A DNA stretch of 64,000 nucleotides from Siphonodentalium dalli (Eukaryota > Mollusca > Scaphopoda > Gadilida > Siphonodentaliidae). Positions within the stretch are counted from its first letter, which is position 1. Each line of letters begins with the position of its first letter. Under the pieces are notes generated by a model. That model was not told the DNA's origin. It saw only the letters and a list, made by a program, of their open reading frames with translations, and did no database searches. The translations under genes were made by a program, and so were the position numbers. Of the stretch, positions 1 through 11,943 are shown piece after piece. The DNA lies in NCBI GenBank assembly GCA_032622095.1, contig CP136069.1, forward strand, positions 183,203,122 to 183,267,121, written 5' to 3'.

Positions 1-93
1 GCAGAATGAGGTCCCCAGAGGGTGAATTTAGTAATGCTAGCCCGTTATGTCAGATAGTGTAACTAAATTCACCCTCTGGGGACCTCATTCTGC
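1..93. mobile_element. GCAGAATGAGG foldback, single palindrome
   Basis: This is a near-perfect palindrome opening GCAGAATGAGGTCCCCAGAG and closing with its reverse complement. It is the unit found at both ends of the larger composite elements at 2311, 5418, 6149, 10275 and 51019. It is followed by a family-specific flank, GACAGGCACACTAAACTCAG. Confidence 0.85.
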
Positions 94-1780
94 AAACGAC
101 AGGCACACTAAACTCAGGCTTGCACTTGGGTGGCATTCCGGTCAAATGTCAATATTCAATTTGTTTTTGAATGTGCAAAAATAGATCTACATGTAACATG
201 AATACAGTGGAAGGTTTATAAATTATCTAGACTATACTGTTGAAATTGACTGATAATTATTCAAAAGAGACAGTGGATAGGTATCTGTGTATACATGTAT
301 GCCATGTTCATGATCTATGATAGCATCAATCAAATTTTCATTCATAAATGTTCTACCAGTATAAAACTGTAAATCTCAGAATAGAGGATACCTGGTGATT
401 TTAATGGATATTGTAAATTATCTCAGGAGTGTCAAAAGCAAATGTTTATTTTCATGAGCAGCTGTCCATGACATTGTCTTGTTAACGAATTAGATAATTT
501 TTGGTATTCACTGAAATACATTATATTTTTTAGCTCAATGCCGTCTGGAGGGACGGGTTGAAGCTTTTGGGATTTGTTCATTACAGTGTATAGAGATTCT
601 CTTGGGAATTTGCACAGTGAAATTGAGATGTTTCCTGGTGAATTTTGAACCAGGATCTTTTGTTTCATGGATTGTTCGATGCGGGGATCATATTATGCTG
701 TTTGTGCGATATATTCTTTCATAATTTGGCCATTAAATGCATTAATTAGTATTTTTTGTTCATCTCAAATCGATGGTCTGGAATAATTTCATAGATTGTT
801 GACCAGGCATTCTTTTATCTTACTTTGAAAAAGATGACAATATCGCTTATAACTTTTTATAATATTTTTTCTCAGAGTATCATTTATTTCGATAGATAGA
901 AAATGATCGAGCCACAAATAAACATTCTAATATTGCTGGTCTATGTGGTGCATCCATTTTCTTGTAAAAATTCCCAGCTTATGAGCACTTGGGTTTGTAC
1001 CATTTCAATCTTTCGGACATTCAATTTTTTGACTGCCTTCGTACGCGAATAATGAATGTGCATGGCATTTTATGATTCCATGTATAAATTAATTCTATGA
1101 GAATGAACTGATTGAAGGAAACTCAATCCCATCTCTGAACAAAATATTTTTGGCTGGCATGAACGATATTTTTCTGCTGAATACTCTCATATTCATCACT
1201 GGAGACTTGTACAGGCCAACATAAAAATGAAGCAGTTCAGTGTTTTACAGAAAACAAACTATGAAATCACATGAAATATGAAACAATCCTAACCGGTCAT
1301 CTATCGTTTATTTCACATTCACAATGACACATAGCTGTAGCCACAATATTTATCTGCCAGATGTAAACATGATTTGATTTGATATAAATTAATTAAAATT
1401 TACATATATGAAATTGCATTGCTACAAGTAAATGAAACCCTTGGCTGACAACGTCATTGTCTATGTCATGTTAAATAACCCACAGCACAATGTCAAATAT
1501 CAGACAGCACGTGCCTTCTTAGTACATCGTAATTTGATATACGACAATATCAAAGGTCGATAAACACATGCAAGTTTCTGTGAACTTCAGTCAATATGGA
1601 ATTCATGATAGTATACTTTTGTTTTGATACCACGACATTCTGCATGGCGTAGAATGTGACATTTACTCAGAAACTCCAGAATGTACATGGAAAACTGACT
1701 ATGTGTGATTGTTGACATGGATGAGGCTTTATACCATATCGTTGGATGTTTATACCTGAGTTACATTGTATAATGGTGAT
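94..1780. other. No gene recognised
   Basis: Apart from the first bases, which belong to the flank of the foldback at 1-93, this AT-rich stretch shows no clear repeat and no frame with splice signals that would supply the missing SPATA1 5' exon. That exon, which must end two bases into a codon, may be further upstream. Confidence 0.4.
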
Positions 1781-1792
1781 TGCGAGTTATAT

Positions 1793-2215
1793 AGAGAATA
1801 ATCAATTGGTTCTGAGAATTACGTTAAATAATTCTCGAGAGGCAAGAGACGTTGGTAAAGAACGAGTAACGTGCATGTAATGCGCATGTAATGCGCATGG
1901 AGTTTCTTACCTAAACGTCTCTCGCCTCGAGTGAATTATTTAACGTAATTCTCGGAACTAATTGATTACTCTATTTATTACACTTCTGCATAAATTTGGT
2001 TCGCCAAATATGATTAAAACACCCAGAATTAATGCAGGAAGTCCCGATGCGGAGAAAGATCGACCATCGAAAATTCAGTCTAGATCAGTAAGCGACGTAA
2101 CATCAATCGTCACGAGAAATGACATAATTCACTAGTGACATTACCAATTTTATTTAACGGCATTTTCAATGGAAATCGCACATATAGGAGTGTAATAAAT
2201 TGAAATAATAGTGAA
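1793..2215. repeat. Dispersed repeat with a long inverted repeat at its left end
   Basis: GAATTACGTTAAATAATTCT near 1815 is mirrored near 1935, with CGAGAGGCAAGAGACG facing CGTCTCTCGCCTCGAG. The right part (about 1930-2215) recurs at 15420-15680 and 18415-18655. In both of those copies a TTAACCC foldback interrupts it. The present copy lacks that insertion and so serves as an empty-site reference. Confidence 0.75.
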
Positions 2216-2310
2216 AAACATTGACCTAGCTAGTATCAACTCTATATATACATGTAGTACATGTACATTTACATTGCAAGAAACATTTTATTGTCATTAA
2301 AGCCAGGATA

Positions 2311-2678
2311 TTGGGGGGTGAATTTAGTGACGCTATTCTTACAGTGGGCTAACGTCACTGAATTCACCTTCTGGGGACCTCATTCTTCTTAGGCCTCAAC
2401 TGCTGGTTGACCTATGATCAGAATGAAGTTCCCCAGTTGAAGTTGTTGATGTTCACCGATTAATCACCTTGATTATGCAATTTATCTTCTGCAAATTAGG
2501 GGATATAGAAACTGAAGAAGGGAAAAAGTAACTAAAACAATATTTAATTTTGGACTATAGATACTTCCCAGAGGAGATGAGGCCTAAGCAGAATGAGGGC
2601 CCCAGAGGTGAATTTGGTGATGCTAGCCCATGTGCGGGTTAGCATCACTAAATTCACCCTCTGGAAACCTCATTCTGC
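2311..2678. mobile_element. GCAGAATGAGG composite element
   Basis: Two GCAGAATGAGG palindromes (2311-2391 and 2588-2678) enclose a middle segment with a weaker foldback (TTCCCCAGTTGAAG...) and the family motif GGGGATATAGAAACTGAAG. The right palindrome ends 67 bases before the SPATA1-like exon at 2746. Confidence 0.75.
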
Positions 2679-2745
2679 AGATGTCAGACACACTATATCT
2701 CACTTGGATCTACCCAACTTATACATGTATGTTTTCTGCTTACAG

Positions 2746-2863
2746 GATTCATCCAGAGATAAAGGTTTACTCGTTACGGGATGAATTCGAGACTCAACTT
2801 GGTGCAGAAATCGTTCCTCAAGATTATGTGTTCCTCAAGAGTGTCGGTCGGAGTCTTACACGG
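2746..2863 (+). CDS. SPATA1: SPATA1-like protein, internal coding exon 1 of those visible
   Basis: This exon encodes about 39 residues that read (R)IHPEIKVYSLRDEFETQ followed by LGAEIVPQDYVFLKSVGRS. The pattern matches the conserved N-terminal block of spermatogenesis-associated protein 1, where a charged helix with an LRE/LRD motif is followed by a (F/Y)(L/V)FLK(C/S)(I/V)G motif. The 3' splice site follows TTTTCTGCTTACAG at 2745 and the donor is GTGAGA at 2864. The exon begins with one base that completes a split codon and ends in phase 0, so it joins cleanly to the exon at 26735. The upstream exon with the start codon was not recognised. SPATA1 is known from testis and sperm of vertebrates; its biochemical role is poorly defined. 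Family assignment is from recall of the conserved block, not from a search. The reading frame stays open past the donor, but that downstream part is intron. Confidence 0.83.
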
Positions 2864-2956
2864 GTGAGAATTTATTTTTGGTCAATGGAAAATGTATTTT
2901 ATTACCCCCACGTTTCGAAGCAAAACATGGGGTATACTGCATTGATTTTGTCCTGT

Positions 2957-2998
2957 AGGGCTGCAACGATTCATCTTGAATTCAATGTATTATCGGAT
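2957..2998 (+). repeat. hAT-like terminal fragment
   Basis: TAGGGCTGCAACGATTCATC matches the terminus of the complete elements at 6685 and 22254. No matching right end is present nearby. Confidence 0.5.
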
Positions 2999-3104
2999 CT
3001 GAACGAAATTTTGATATGGATGTTCGCCATCATGTCAGCTTTCAAAACATTGCCCAATGACATTTTCATTTTCCATTCTAGAGTTCTATTCTCCTTTGTT
3101 TATT

Positions 3105-3353
3105 TTAACCCTTCATGACGGGAGCTGCAATGGTGCAGCATTAAAGATCCTGGGCCATTGCATTTTCTTATATATGCAAGTCTCCCGTAGGGAGCATTTT
3201 CTTATATGAGAAATTGGACTGGCTTAAAATGTTATGGTAAATATTGTTAGGCCAATGTATTCTCTCCCTATGGGAGACTCGCATATATATAAGAGATGCA
3301 TTGGCACAGGGTTTTCGCATAATTTCAGGTAGCTCCAGTTATGGAAGGGTTAA
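3105..3353. mobile_element. TTAA foldback, family 3 (CCCTTCATGAC termini)
   Basis: The element starts TTAACCCTTCATGACGGGAG and ends GGAAGGGTTAA. It contains degraded versions of the shared hairpin core (ATTCTCTCCC..., GAGACTCGCATATATA, GCACAGGG). TTAA at both edges fits piggyBac-type target duplication. Confidence 0.8.
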
Positions 3354-3359
3354 ACCAGT

Positions 3360-4400
3360 ATAATCAAGAACATGAATTTTTTTTTTAAACAATAACCCTC
3401 CAGAGATGAGATTCCGCATGCTGAAGCCATTGTTTACAAACATTACTATAACAGGGAAGCCAATGTTGTGTTTTCAGCAATGAACAATAATATACAAAGG
3501 CACTGATCATGATCAGTTGTGGTGCTCTTCGTATTTCCTTATTACATTAAAAATTGCGACAGCAGTGGCAGCATGTAAGCCATCTGATGTTAATTTCTTG
3601 GTATTATATAATTGAACACAGAAAATACTAATTGTAGCACTTTGTTCTGGTAATTACGGTAATGAGTAAAATTTGGTCACCAAGTAACAGGTATGAATTT
3701 AGGTGATATACCATTACGATGACATTCATAGAATTTGTTATTTGTAAGTTGTGTAGCGAAATTCAAATAACTTGATATTGACATTGTGAACGCCTTGCAG
3801 GGGCGTTAACTTTGGTCTGTTACAATATGAACTAATTTCCACCATTGATGCCATAAACACAAGTGTATTTAACAAAAATAAATACAGTTTACACAAACAC
3901 AAACCATTGATTTGATGACATAAAAGAGTCACATAAATAAGCCTTCACTCTCTTTAAATTGAAAAAATGTGGATATATTGATAGGTACTAAACCATAGTT
4001 ACATTTAAATCACTTCAGTTTGACAGCGATTCAATATGTACCCACTTAAATGAGAACTTATCTGCCATGTCCAATAAATTCTGACTTATTTATCCTGCAT
4101 CGTGTGTCAATGTGGATCAATGGGAGTGGACTGAAAGGTTAAAACGATCCGAGGACAATAATGTCAAGGTCGTAAAATCAATGTTCACATAAAGAGGAGG
4201 GCGCAAACAAATAGAGCATTTCCAGGGGCGGTGGGGGCAGGTGTGATGTAAAAACCTGGCGATAATATATGAACGTGACAACTAAGGAACTAATAAGGCT
4301 AAAATAAATAATATTTGTGTTTCCCGTTTTGCACCCCAAACAAATTAGAGGCGGGCGGTAGGCTTTTCATTTTCATTTTATTTTCATGTTATTTTATTTT
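3360..4400. other. Intron 1 sequence without recognised feature
   Basis: This is AT-rich sequence with no exon, clear terminal repeats or RNA gene visible. Confidence 0.4.
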
Positions 4401-4401
4401 T

Positions 4402-4999
4402 ATACCCCCCCCCCCCCCCCCCCTTCCCGCAACGAAGTTATGGGGGGGGTATACTGGAATCAGCTTAGCCGTCTGTCCGTCATCAGTCGTCCATCCGTCG
4501 TCAGTCCGTGGACACAAATAGTGTTTTTCTCAGTCGTTTTATGATCATTTTCCGTGAAACTTGGCACAGACATCAACCACCATGGGAACCTGTGCACCTG
4601 CGATTATGACATCTGTCCGACATTTTGTGGTGGAGTTATCTCACTTTTTCGACTTAGAACATTTTCTTGCAACATGCATAATTTTGTCCGAGCTTTTATT
4701 CCTACATTTTTAGGTCATGTTTTTTAATCTTGGCACTGATATTTAGTACCATGGAAACCTGTGCACCTGCGTCTGTCCGACTTTTTTTGTGTGGAGTTAT
4801 TCCCCTTATTCCCCTTGTCCGAGCTTTTATTCCTACATTTTTCGTTCAATAGGTTTAAGATTAGGGTTAGGGTTGTGCACCTGCAATGTGAACTGTTATT
4901 TTATTATTTTAACTAAATGTTTACTGACATGTGAAACATCTTAGTATTTTAAAAACACGGGGGGTATCCTTAGTCCCATTGGGACAGTCACACCTCTAG
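4402..4999 (+). mobile_element. Helitron-like non-autonomous element
   Basis: It begins TATACCCCC followed by a poly-C run and GGGGGGTATACTGG, has a GTCCGTC/CGTCCATCCGTCG microsatellite, and ends with hairpin GTCCCATTGGGAC (4973-4985), then CACACCTCTAG followed by T. A short hairpin about 11 nt before a CTRR end is the Helitron hallmark. A second copy is at 52618-53388. No Rep/helicase is present, so the class call is inferred from the ends. Confidence 0.5.
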
Positions 5000-5417
5000 T
5001 TTCATTTGATTTCGTTAGCATGAAAAGTTTTAAGATCCAGCAGCACTAAAAATGATTTGTTTCGACATCCATCATGCAGTACCATGTCACAGAAGTCATG
5101 CGGTTGACATGCCTTATAAAAGTACCACAGAAACATTGGTCAAGCTAGTGTTAGTACAACTACATTATGAGCACCTTGAGTCAACAAATATGTACTTTTT
5201 ATAGAGATTTACCTCTTGGATTTGTTGCCAAGTATCTTCAAGTTCAAGTTCATGCAGCTCTTTCGAAATGGAAAGCCATTAGCTGATTTTGATATTTGCT
5301 TTATAAAAGTCCACATTAAGGACAATAGTCAGCATGGTTTAGTATTGATTGATCTAATATTAATGTCATCTGATGTTGAAGCTGGTTCAATGCACTCATA
5401 AGTCTGAGTTTAGTGTG

Positions 5418-5800
5418 CCAGAATGAGGTCCCCAGAGGGTGAATATCCCTCATTGTGGGCTAGCATCACTAAATTCACCCTCTGGTGACCTCATTCTGCT
5501 TAGGCCTCATCTTCTCTGGAAAGTTTCTGTATTATCAAATTTCTATAGAAACTTCTTCACATAGATTCTATTTCTTTTTTAGTTAGTTGCTTCTATATCC
5601 CCAAATTGGCAGACGACACATTGCATAATCGAGGTTCCCAGTGGGTGGACATCCCAATATTCACCATCTGGGAACTTCAATCTGAGTCTATGACTATCTC
5701 ACCCATAGCAGATGAGGCCATGTAGAATGAGGTCCCCTGAGTTTAGTGTGCCTGTCATTCTACAAATGAGGTCCCCACCTCATTCTACAAATGACAGGCA
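5418..5800. mobile_element. GCAGAATGAGG composite element
   Basis: The left palindrome is 5418-5499 and the middle foldback is about 5632-5684 (GGTTCCCAGTGGGTGGACAT facing ACCATCTGGGAACTTC). The right palindrome from 5723 is broken and internally rearranged. This is the copy that best shows the internal foldback. Confidence 0.75.
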
Positions 5801-6012
5801 CACTAAGCTCAGGCTTGAATGCACTCAGGAGGTCAATGAACTTTGTGGAGTTGGATATTCGGAGATAAGAGCATTAAAATAGTTAGTGAATGATTCGGTT
5901 CAAATCCCCAAATGTGTGCAATTAAACAGCTAGTGTATCTCCATTGTAATTCAATGCAAAAACATTCAAAATAAACTACAGGAAAAGCAATTTTTTATCA
6001 GCACCATGAACT

Positions 6013-6105
6013 GCAGTAATGCCCTAAATAATCGACTCCTTAACCACAGCATAATTATGGGTAATTCTGCTGTGGTTAAGGAGTCGATTATTTAGGGCAT
6101 TACTG
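6013..6105. mobile_element. TA-flanked foldback (CAGTAATGCCC), minimal copy
   Basis: It starts CAGTAATGCCCTAAATAATC and ends with its reverse complement. Only about 93 bp remain, because the middle of the longer copies (about 213 bp) is missing. TA follows the right end, as expected for Tc1/mariner-type insertion; the left flank has diverged to TG. Confidence 0.8.
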
Positions 6106-6148
6106 TATGAAGTGAGACACAGGCCTCAAAATATGGTGCTGAACATCT

Positions 6149-6520
6149 GCAGAATGAGGTCCCCAGAGGGTGAATTACCCTGTACAGCAGGTTAGTGCCA
6201 CCATGTTCATCCTCTGGGGACCTCTTTCTGCATGGCCTCATCTACTATGCAAGACCTAGACACAGATTTAATTTCCCAGATGGTACTTAAGGGGGTGATG
6301 TGCACCTTGATTATGCATTGTGTCTTCTGCCAATTTGGGGATATAGAGAAACTAAACTGAAAAAGAAATACCGGTAGATGCTTTCTAAAGAAGTTTCTAA
6401 AGAAACTAATTAACTTGTTAATTTTATAAATAAACATTAGATCTAAGTAGAATGAGGTCCCAGAGGGAGAATTTAGTGATGCTAGCTCACTGAATAAATT
6501 TAACCTCTGGGGATCTCAAA
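6149..6520. mobile_element. GCAGAATGAGG composite element
   Basis: The left palindrome is 6149-6231 and the right palindrome 6447-6520. The middle keeps GCATTGTGTCTTCTGCCAAT and GGGGATATAGAGAAACTAAA, motifs also seen at 10440 and 51190. Confidence 0.78.
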
Positions 6521-6684
6521 TGGATTAGCACCCCATGATTCACACTGGGCAGAAAAATATTTTGGCCCATTTTTTTTGCCATTTCTGAATTTTTATGGCC
6601 ATTTTTCAGAAACTTGGGCCAAATTGAAAACCAAAATAATGGATCATCTAGAAAACCAAAATTAAACCAAAAATAAAATGAAAC

Positions 6685-6935
6685 TAGGGCTGCAATGATA
6701 CACTTGGTCATGATACAAATCATGATACATAATTAATGATATGATACATATCACGATATGCTAAATTAGTGTTTCCAAACGATTACCACCTGAATTATCA
6801 GAACCAACATATTTATAACTGGAGGTGGATTTCATTTTAAACTAAAGTGCAGTTTAATTGTTAGCTCGATGAGTCAAATACACTCTTTTACACATGGCTA
6901 TCTTTAGAAATGCATATTGAATCATTGCAGTCCTA
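6685..6935. mobile_element. hAT-like MITE with 8-bp target duplication
   Basis: The termini are TAGGGCTGCAATGATACACT and its counterpart ATTGAATCATTGCAGTCCTA. The element is flanked on both sides by AATGAAAC (6677-6684 and 6936-6943), a perfect 8-bp direct repeat characteristic of hAT transposition. There is no transposase. A related element is at 22254-22608. Confidence 0.88.
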
Positions 6936-7027
6936 AATGAAACATGCGCAAAAATAACTGATAAATTTCAAGTTAGACAAAAGTGATAATGGAAATATCC
7001 CCACCGATGGAAACTGCAAAAACTGCA

Positions 7028-7180
7028 ATGAAATAGGTCCGACCGGCAGCTTACATTGTATATCATGAAATAGGTCCGACCGGCAGCTTACATGTACATT
7101 GTATATCATGAAATAGGTCTGACCGGCAGCTTACATTGTATATCATGAAATAGGTCCAACCGGCAGCTTACATTGTATAT
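7028..7180 (+). repeat. 37-bp tandem repeat, four copies
   Basis: The unit is built on ATGAAATAGGTCCGACCGGC AGCTTACATTGTATATC. The second copy carries a small duplication (ACATGTACATTG). Confidence 0.9.
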
Positions 7181-7329
7181 GACATTAATGAGCACTGATT
7201 CGCCTAAATCGTATTATTTTGTAACCACAAATCAGCAAAGTATTCTCACTTGATTAAGAAAGTACAATGTTCTATACAAACATTGTTTTGATTCGTATGC
7301 GTGACTTTTAATAAATTGTTGTGCATACA

Positions 7330-7793
7330 CAGGGGAGCAACTGTGCCAGGTCCGATTTTTTGTATCAACCCATATACCCTGTGCCAATGCATTCTCTTAT
7401 ATATGCGAGTCGACCATAAGAGAATGCATTGACCTAACAATTTTTTCATCATTTGTTATTATTTTTTACAATTTTTTGCAATTTTAATAATTGTTTCTTA
7501 TATTCTTTAACAGGCTTATTTTGTAGGTTTAGGGCCAGGGAATCTTACGTTTTTCATGGGCATCAAAATTATTACTATGAATACTTGGTGATAGTTTTGA
7601 GTTATAACATGCCCTATAGCATGCTTAAGCATACTCAAAACAAATTCAACCAAAAAAAAAAAAAAATCTAAATTTTTTTTTTTTTTTTAAATTTTTTTAT
7701 TGTTTTTAAAAAAAAATTATTGTTTTTTAGGGCCGATTTTAGAGAACGTAAATTAGGGCCGATGAGATCGGCCCATGGCACTCAAAGGGTTAA
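7330..7793. mobile_element. TTAA foldback, family 2 (GAGTGCCAGG termini), degraded
   Basis: The right end ATGGCACTCAAAGGGTTAA and internal GATCGGCCC match copies at 10617 and 58564. The left end is eroded (TGTGCCAGGTCCGATTTTT). One truncated core hairpin (7381-7436) and a long T/A-rich spacer lie inside. Confidence 0.65.
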
Positions 7794-8714
7794 TCAACCA
7801 TATCTTCTCTGGTCATAACTACGGTTAAATATTTTCCCATTTTGGACAAAATAAAAGGCTTAGGCTTTATATTAGGAATGATTCTGATAATGACAAAATT
7901 TATAGAAATTATATAACCAAAAATATACAAAATTCCAAAATGTAAAAGTAACTGAAATAATTGTGGCCGAAAAAAAAAAAGCATTTGCCAACTACCAGAA
8001 GGGTTTAATTGGTAAAAAGTAATAAAATTCTGCAAAGGGCCAGCGGGATACCTCATTTTCAATAGTTGGTAAATGACATATCATAGATGTTATCTCCAGG
8101 GCTAATTAGCGTCATGAACCTCAATCTGATCCTTAACAACCTACCCTTTCATATGATTTAAATATACCCTGTTACCTCAAGTATTTAAATCCCCTAGAAT
8201 TGATTTAATTTGCCATCAATAGGCTTTGAATTGCCACATTGAAATTGCTAGTCAATTTACACAGATTTTGCCTTATCATTATATGATAGTACCCTTCAAT
8301 ACACACAATTTGTTCACATTGTTGCCGGATAACAACCCAGTCGTCAGTTTGAGGAGTCTTCAGTTTGTCAATATAATTTAAATGGAAGGCTACAAACTGT
8401 TCTAATTACTTTTAGTTGTTCATTTAATGGTTGAGCTTTCAATTGTATGAGGTAATTTCATGGTTTAATGGGTCCATATTGCTGGGTGTGATTTCTTTTT
8501 GATTTGGTAATTAATTAATTATTAGACTTTGAAGCTTGGGTGGACTGAGTAAACTCAGCTTGTACAAATAGTAATATATTTCATGAAAATTGTGTGTCAT
8601 GGAACTTGAGCTGCCCCAAGGTGAACTTTGTTAAGGTTTTATTGGTTTTTTTCTTTGGACATCATTCAATGTAACTAAACTTATAAGTATAATACTTGTT
8701 GGTCTTATAACCTA

Positions 8715-9165
8715 TGTGGGTATATGACAGTTTGTCCCCACATCCGGTTGTAACTAGCAATCTGATTGGCTACAAGGCCACGTTTAAATCACCATGTCCC
8801 CCGTCACCCTTGACAGCGGGGTATAAGAGAACGTGCACCAAACATCGGGGGTATATGAGCATGTGAAACATCGGGGGTATATGAATGACCCTTGAACTGG
8901 CAGTTTCCACCAATCGTGACATTGCTCTCGCACGCCGAATTTGACGTCACCTGACGCCGGGTCCTTAGGTCAGCTACTGTATTATTCTTATTGATAAGAA
9001 TTAATCGGATAACCTATGAAAATCACACTTAAATTAAGAAGACATGGTTATTGTTGTGGGGACAAAATCGTTATCTCCGCCAACATCGTGGGGTACATGG
9101 ATATTTAATACCTGGATGTCGATTTTGAACCCCGAGGCGGATGTACCCCCGATGTTGCCGAAGAT
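8715..9165. repeat. Insertion in the tandem array, related to 22090-22735
   Basis: The segment contains repeated CATCGGGGGTATATGA and inverted versions of CCCCACATC / GATGT. CATCGGGGGT and AGATAACT-type ends recur around 22160 and 22720. It interrupts array unit 1 between ATAACCTATGTGG and TAACACCTTG. Confidence 0.55.
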
Positions 9166-10274
9166 AACTAATAGTAACTAACACCTTGTTTGACAAAGGT
9201 GTTATATCATTCAACATGTTTGACAAAGTGCATAAAAGAAGATCTGAGAGAAATTAAATAGGAATATACAAATACGTATGAACAATTTTAAATAAAAAAG
9301 ACAGATAATGTAAGTAAGTCAATGTTTATATAAGTTTTATAGACATAACATCTCATTTTGAGTCAACACCAAACTATGACCAGGAAGTCTTCCATCAAGC
9401 ATATACATGTAGGTGGGGAAATTTAGGAAATTATGATGAAATTTAACCTATCTTCTTGATTTAGTAATTAATTAATTATTAGACTTTGAAGCTTGGGCGG
9501 ACTGAGTAAACTCAGCTTGTACAAATAGTAATATATTTCATGAAAATAGTGTGTCATGGAACTTGAGCTGTCCCAAGGTGAACTTTGTTAAGGTTTTAAT
9601 GGTTTTTTTATTTTCTGCGGTCCTCATTCACTGTAACTAAACTTATAAGTATAGTACTTCGTTGGTCTTACAACCTATGTGGGGACATGACAGTGTAACT
9701 AACACCTTGTTTGATAAAGGCATTATATCATTCAGTATGTTGGACGACGTGCGTAAAAGATCTGAGAGAAATTAAATAGGAATATACAAATACGTATGAA
9801 AAATTTGATAGATAATGTAAGTAAGTGAACATCTATTAATGTTTTATAGGTGTTACATCTCATTTTGAGTCAACACAAGCTATGACCAGGAAGTCTTCAT
9901 CAAGCATATACGTGGCAAAATTTAGGAAGTTATGAGGAATTTAACCTATCTTCTTCATTTAGAAATTAATTAACTATCAGACTTTGATGCTTGGGCCGGC
10001 TGAGTGCAAGAACAAACAGTAAAATACTTTATGATAATCGTGTTTTATGGATCTTGAGCTGCCCCAAGGTGAACTTTGTTAAGGTTTTATTTGTTTTCTT
10101 TGGTCCTCATTCACTGTAACTAAAGTTATAAGTATAGTACTTTGTTGGTCTTGCAATCTGTGTGGAGATACATGTACATGTATGACAGTGTAATACCTTG
10201 TTTGACAAAGGCGTTATATCATTCAACATGTTTTCAACGTGCGTCCGGCCATGAAAATATGGTGCCGACATTTG

Positions 10275-10594
10275 AAGAATGAGGTCCCCAGAGGGTGAAA
10301 TTAGTGACGCTATCACATAAAGCAGGCTAGCATCCCTAAATTCATCCTCTGGGGACCTCATTCTGCATGGCCTCATCTGCTATGAGAGACCTTTACACAG
10401 ATTTTTAAGTTCCCAGATGGTGAATATGTTGATGTGCACCAATTGGGCACCTCAATTATGCATTGTGTCGTCTACCAATTCGGGGATATAGAGAAACTAA
10501 ACTAGAAAAGAAAAAGCAGAATAAGGTCCCCAGAGGATGAATTTGGTTACTGTGACATTTGTCACTAAATTTACCCTCTGTGGTCCTCATTCTA
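10275..10594. mobile_element. GCAGAATGAGG composite element
   Basis: Palindromes lie at 10275-10366 and 10516-10594, with GCATTGTGTCG and GGGGATATAGAGAAACTAAA between them. It is inserted in the third unit of the tandem array. Confidence 0.78.
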
Positions 10595-10616
10595 TTCATA
10601 TGTTCGGCACCGTTTT

Positions 10617-10857
10617 TTAACCCTTTGAGTGCCAGGGGCCGATCTCATCGCCCCTAAACCTACAAAATAAGTCTGTTAAAGAATATAAGAATAAATTATT
10701 AAAATTGTAAAAAATTAAAAAAAAAAAAAAATTGTTAAGCCAATGCATTCTCTTATATATGCGAGGCGACCTATGGTCGACTCGCATATATAAGAGAATG
10801 CATTGGCACAGGGTATATGGGTTGATACAAAAATCGACCTGGCACTCAAAGGGTTAA
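10617..10857. mobile_element. TTAA foldback, family 2 (CCCTTTGAGTGCC termini)
   Basis: It starts TTAACCCTTTGAGTGCCAGG and ends CCTGGCACTCAAAGGGTTAA. It carries a single intact core hairpin at 10742-10808, followed by GCACAGGG. It lies within 25 bp of the preceding composite element. Confidence 0.9.
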
Positions 10858-11220
10858 AGCCTGAATATGAGAGAAGCTAAATAGGAATATATGCAAATAG
10901 GAATGATAGAATCAAAATCAAAAGTATTTCATTGTTTATTAAAGTTTTATAGATGTGATTTTGAGTCAACATCAAACTATGATCTGGAAGTCTTCATCAA
11001 GTATAAATGTGGTGAGATTTAGGTGACTATCAGCACTCAGTGTGCGAGGGCTGAGTCCTGGGCAAATAGTAAAATATTAATGAAAAGTGTGTGTTATGTA
11101 GACTTCACACAGTCCCAAGTTGAACTTTGTTAAGCTTTCATGGGTCTTTCTTTTATGTGGTTCTCACACAATACAGTACACCTAAACTTATTAGTAGATA
11201 GATAGATAGAACGACACAAG

Positions 11221-11345
11221 TGTGTGAACATGATAACATTATTGCACGAGTTTGTTCTGACGCGATGGTAAAACGAGAACCGGAGGTTCGAGTTTTACCT
11301 CGCGGCATGACAAACGAGTGCAATAACGTTAACATGTTCACAAAA
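11221..11345. repeat. Inverted repeat
   Basis: GTGAACATGATAACATTATT is mirrored by ACGTTAACATGTTCAC, and CACGAGTTTG by CAAACGAGTG. A central GAACCGGAGGTTCGAGTT also folds. Probably a foldback remnant inside array unit 4. Confidence 0.7.
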
Positions 11346-11943
11346 CTGTGTTGTTCTATGTTTATTGCACACTCTGAAGAATGTAGCTTGTACTATACTA
11401 AAATTTAGATCTATATTGTTTATTTAATTGCACAAACGTGGGCTTAGTGTAGACTATACCTAATAATTTAGTGAAGAAATTGCCTGCTACGGTTAATGTC
11501 ACCAATGACGTTGTTGACATAATCGGTTTGTATTGTTCAAGAACATTACACAATTGTTTATTGAACATTTTGAAATCTTCTGTATTTTGCAGTATTTCGC
11601 ACAAATAAGCCATTGAGTATGCAATTAAGTGCTTTATGGGTTTTGAAACCTACTGGTATATTTGGTTTGACTGTGTAACACTTTGTTTGACAAAGGTGTT
11701 ATATCATTCAATATGTTTGAAAGCATGTGTCAAAGAAGATCAGAGAGGAATTAAATAGGAACATACGAATACATATGGAAAATAAAAACCCCAAAAACCA
11801 AAATAATAACATTTTTTAAACAGACAAGTTTTATAACTGTAACATTTAGTTTTGAGTCAACACAAAAGAATATATAGGATGTACAGGGCTATAACTTAAG
11901 TACGTAATCAGTCTTAACTCAGTCTCCTTCAGTGTACATGTGC

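Larger units (their letters stand above)
8505..11880 (+). repeat. Degenerate tandem array of about 490-bp units with nested insertions
   Basis: Each unit contains TAATTAATTATTAGACTTTG, AACTTGAGCTGCCCCAAGGT, CACCTTGTTTGACAAAGG, AATTAAATAGGAATATAC and ACCAGGAAGTCTTC in the same order. Units begin near 8505, 9465, 9963 and, degraded, about 11030. Unit 1 is split by unrelated DNA (about 8715-9165), unit 3 by a GCAGAATGAGG composite plus a family-2 TTAA foldback (10275-10857), and unit 4 by a palindromic segment (about 11195-11650). Confidence 0.8.

Noticed and set aside
4855-4880. TTAGGGTTAGGGTT, resembling telomere repeat
   Set aside because: Only about two units, inside a Helitron-like element; no longer telomeric tract is present.
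11280-11305. GGTTCGAGTT resembling a tRNA or SINE B box
   Set aside because: It is the centre of a palindrome, no A box or cloverleaf fits, and no A-rich tail follows.
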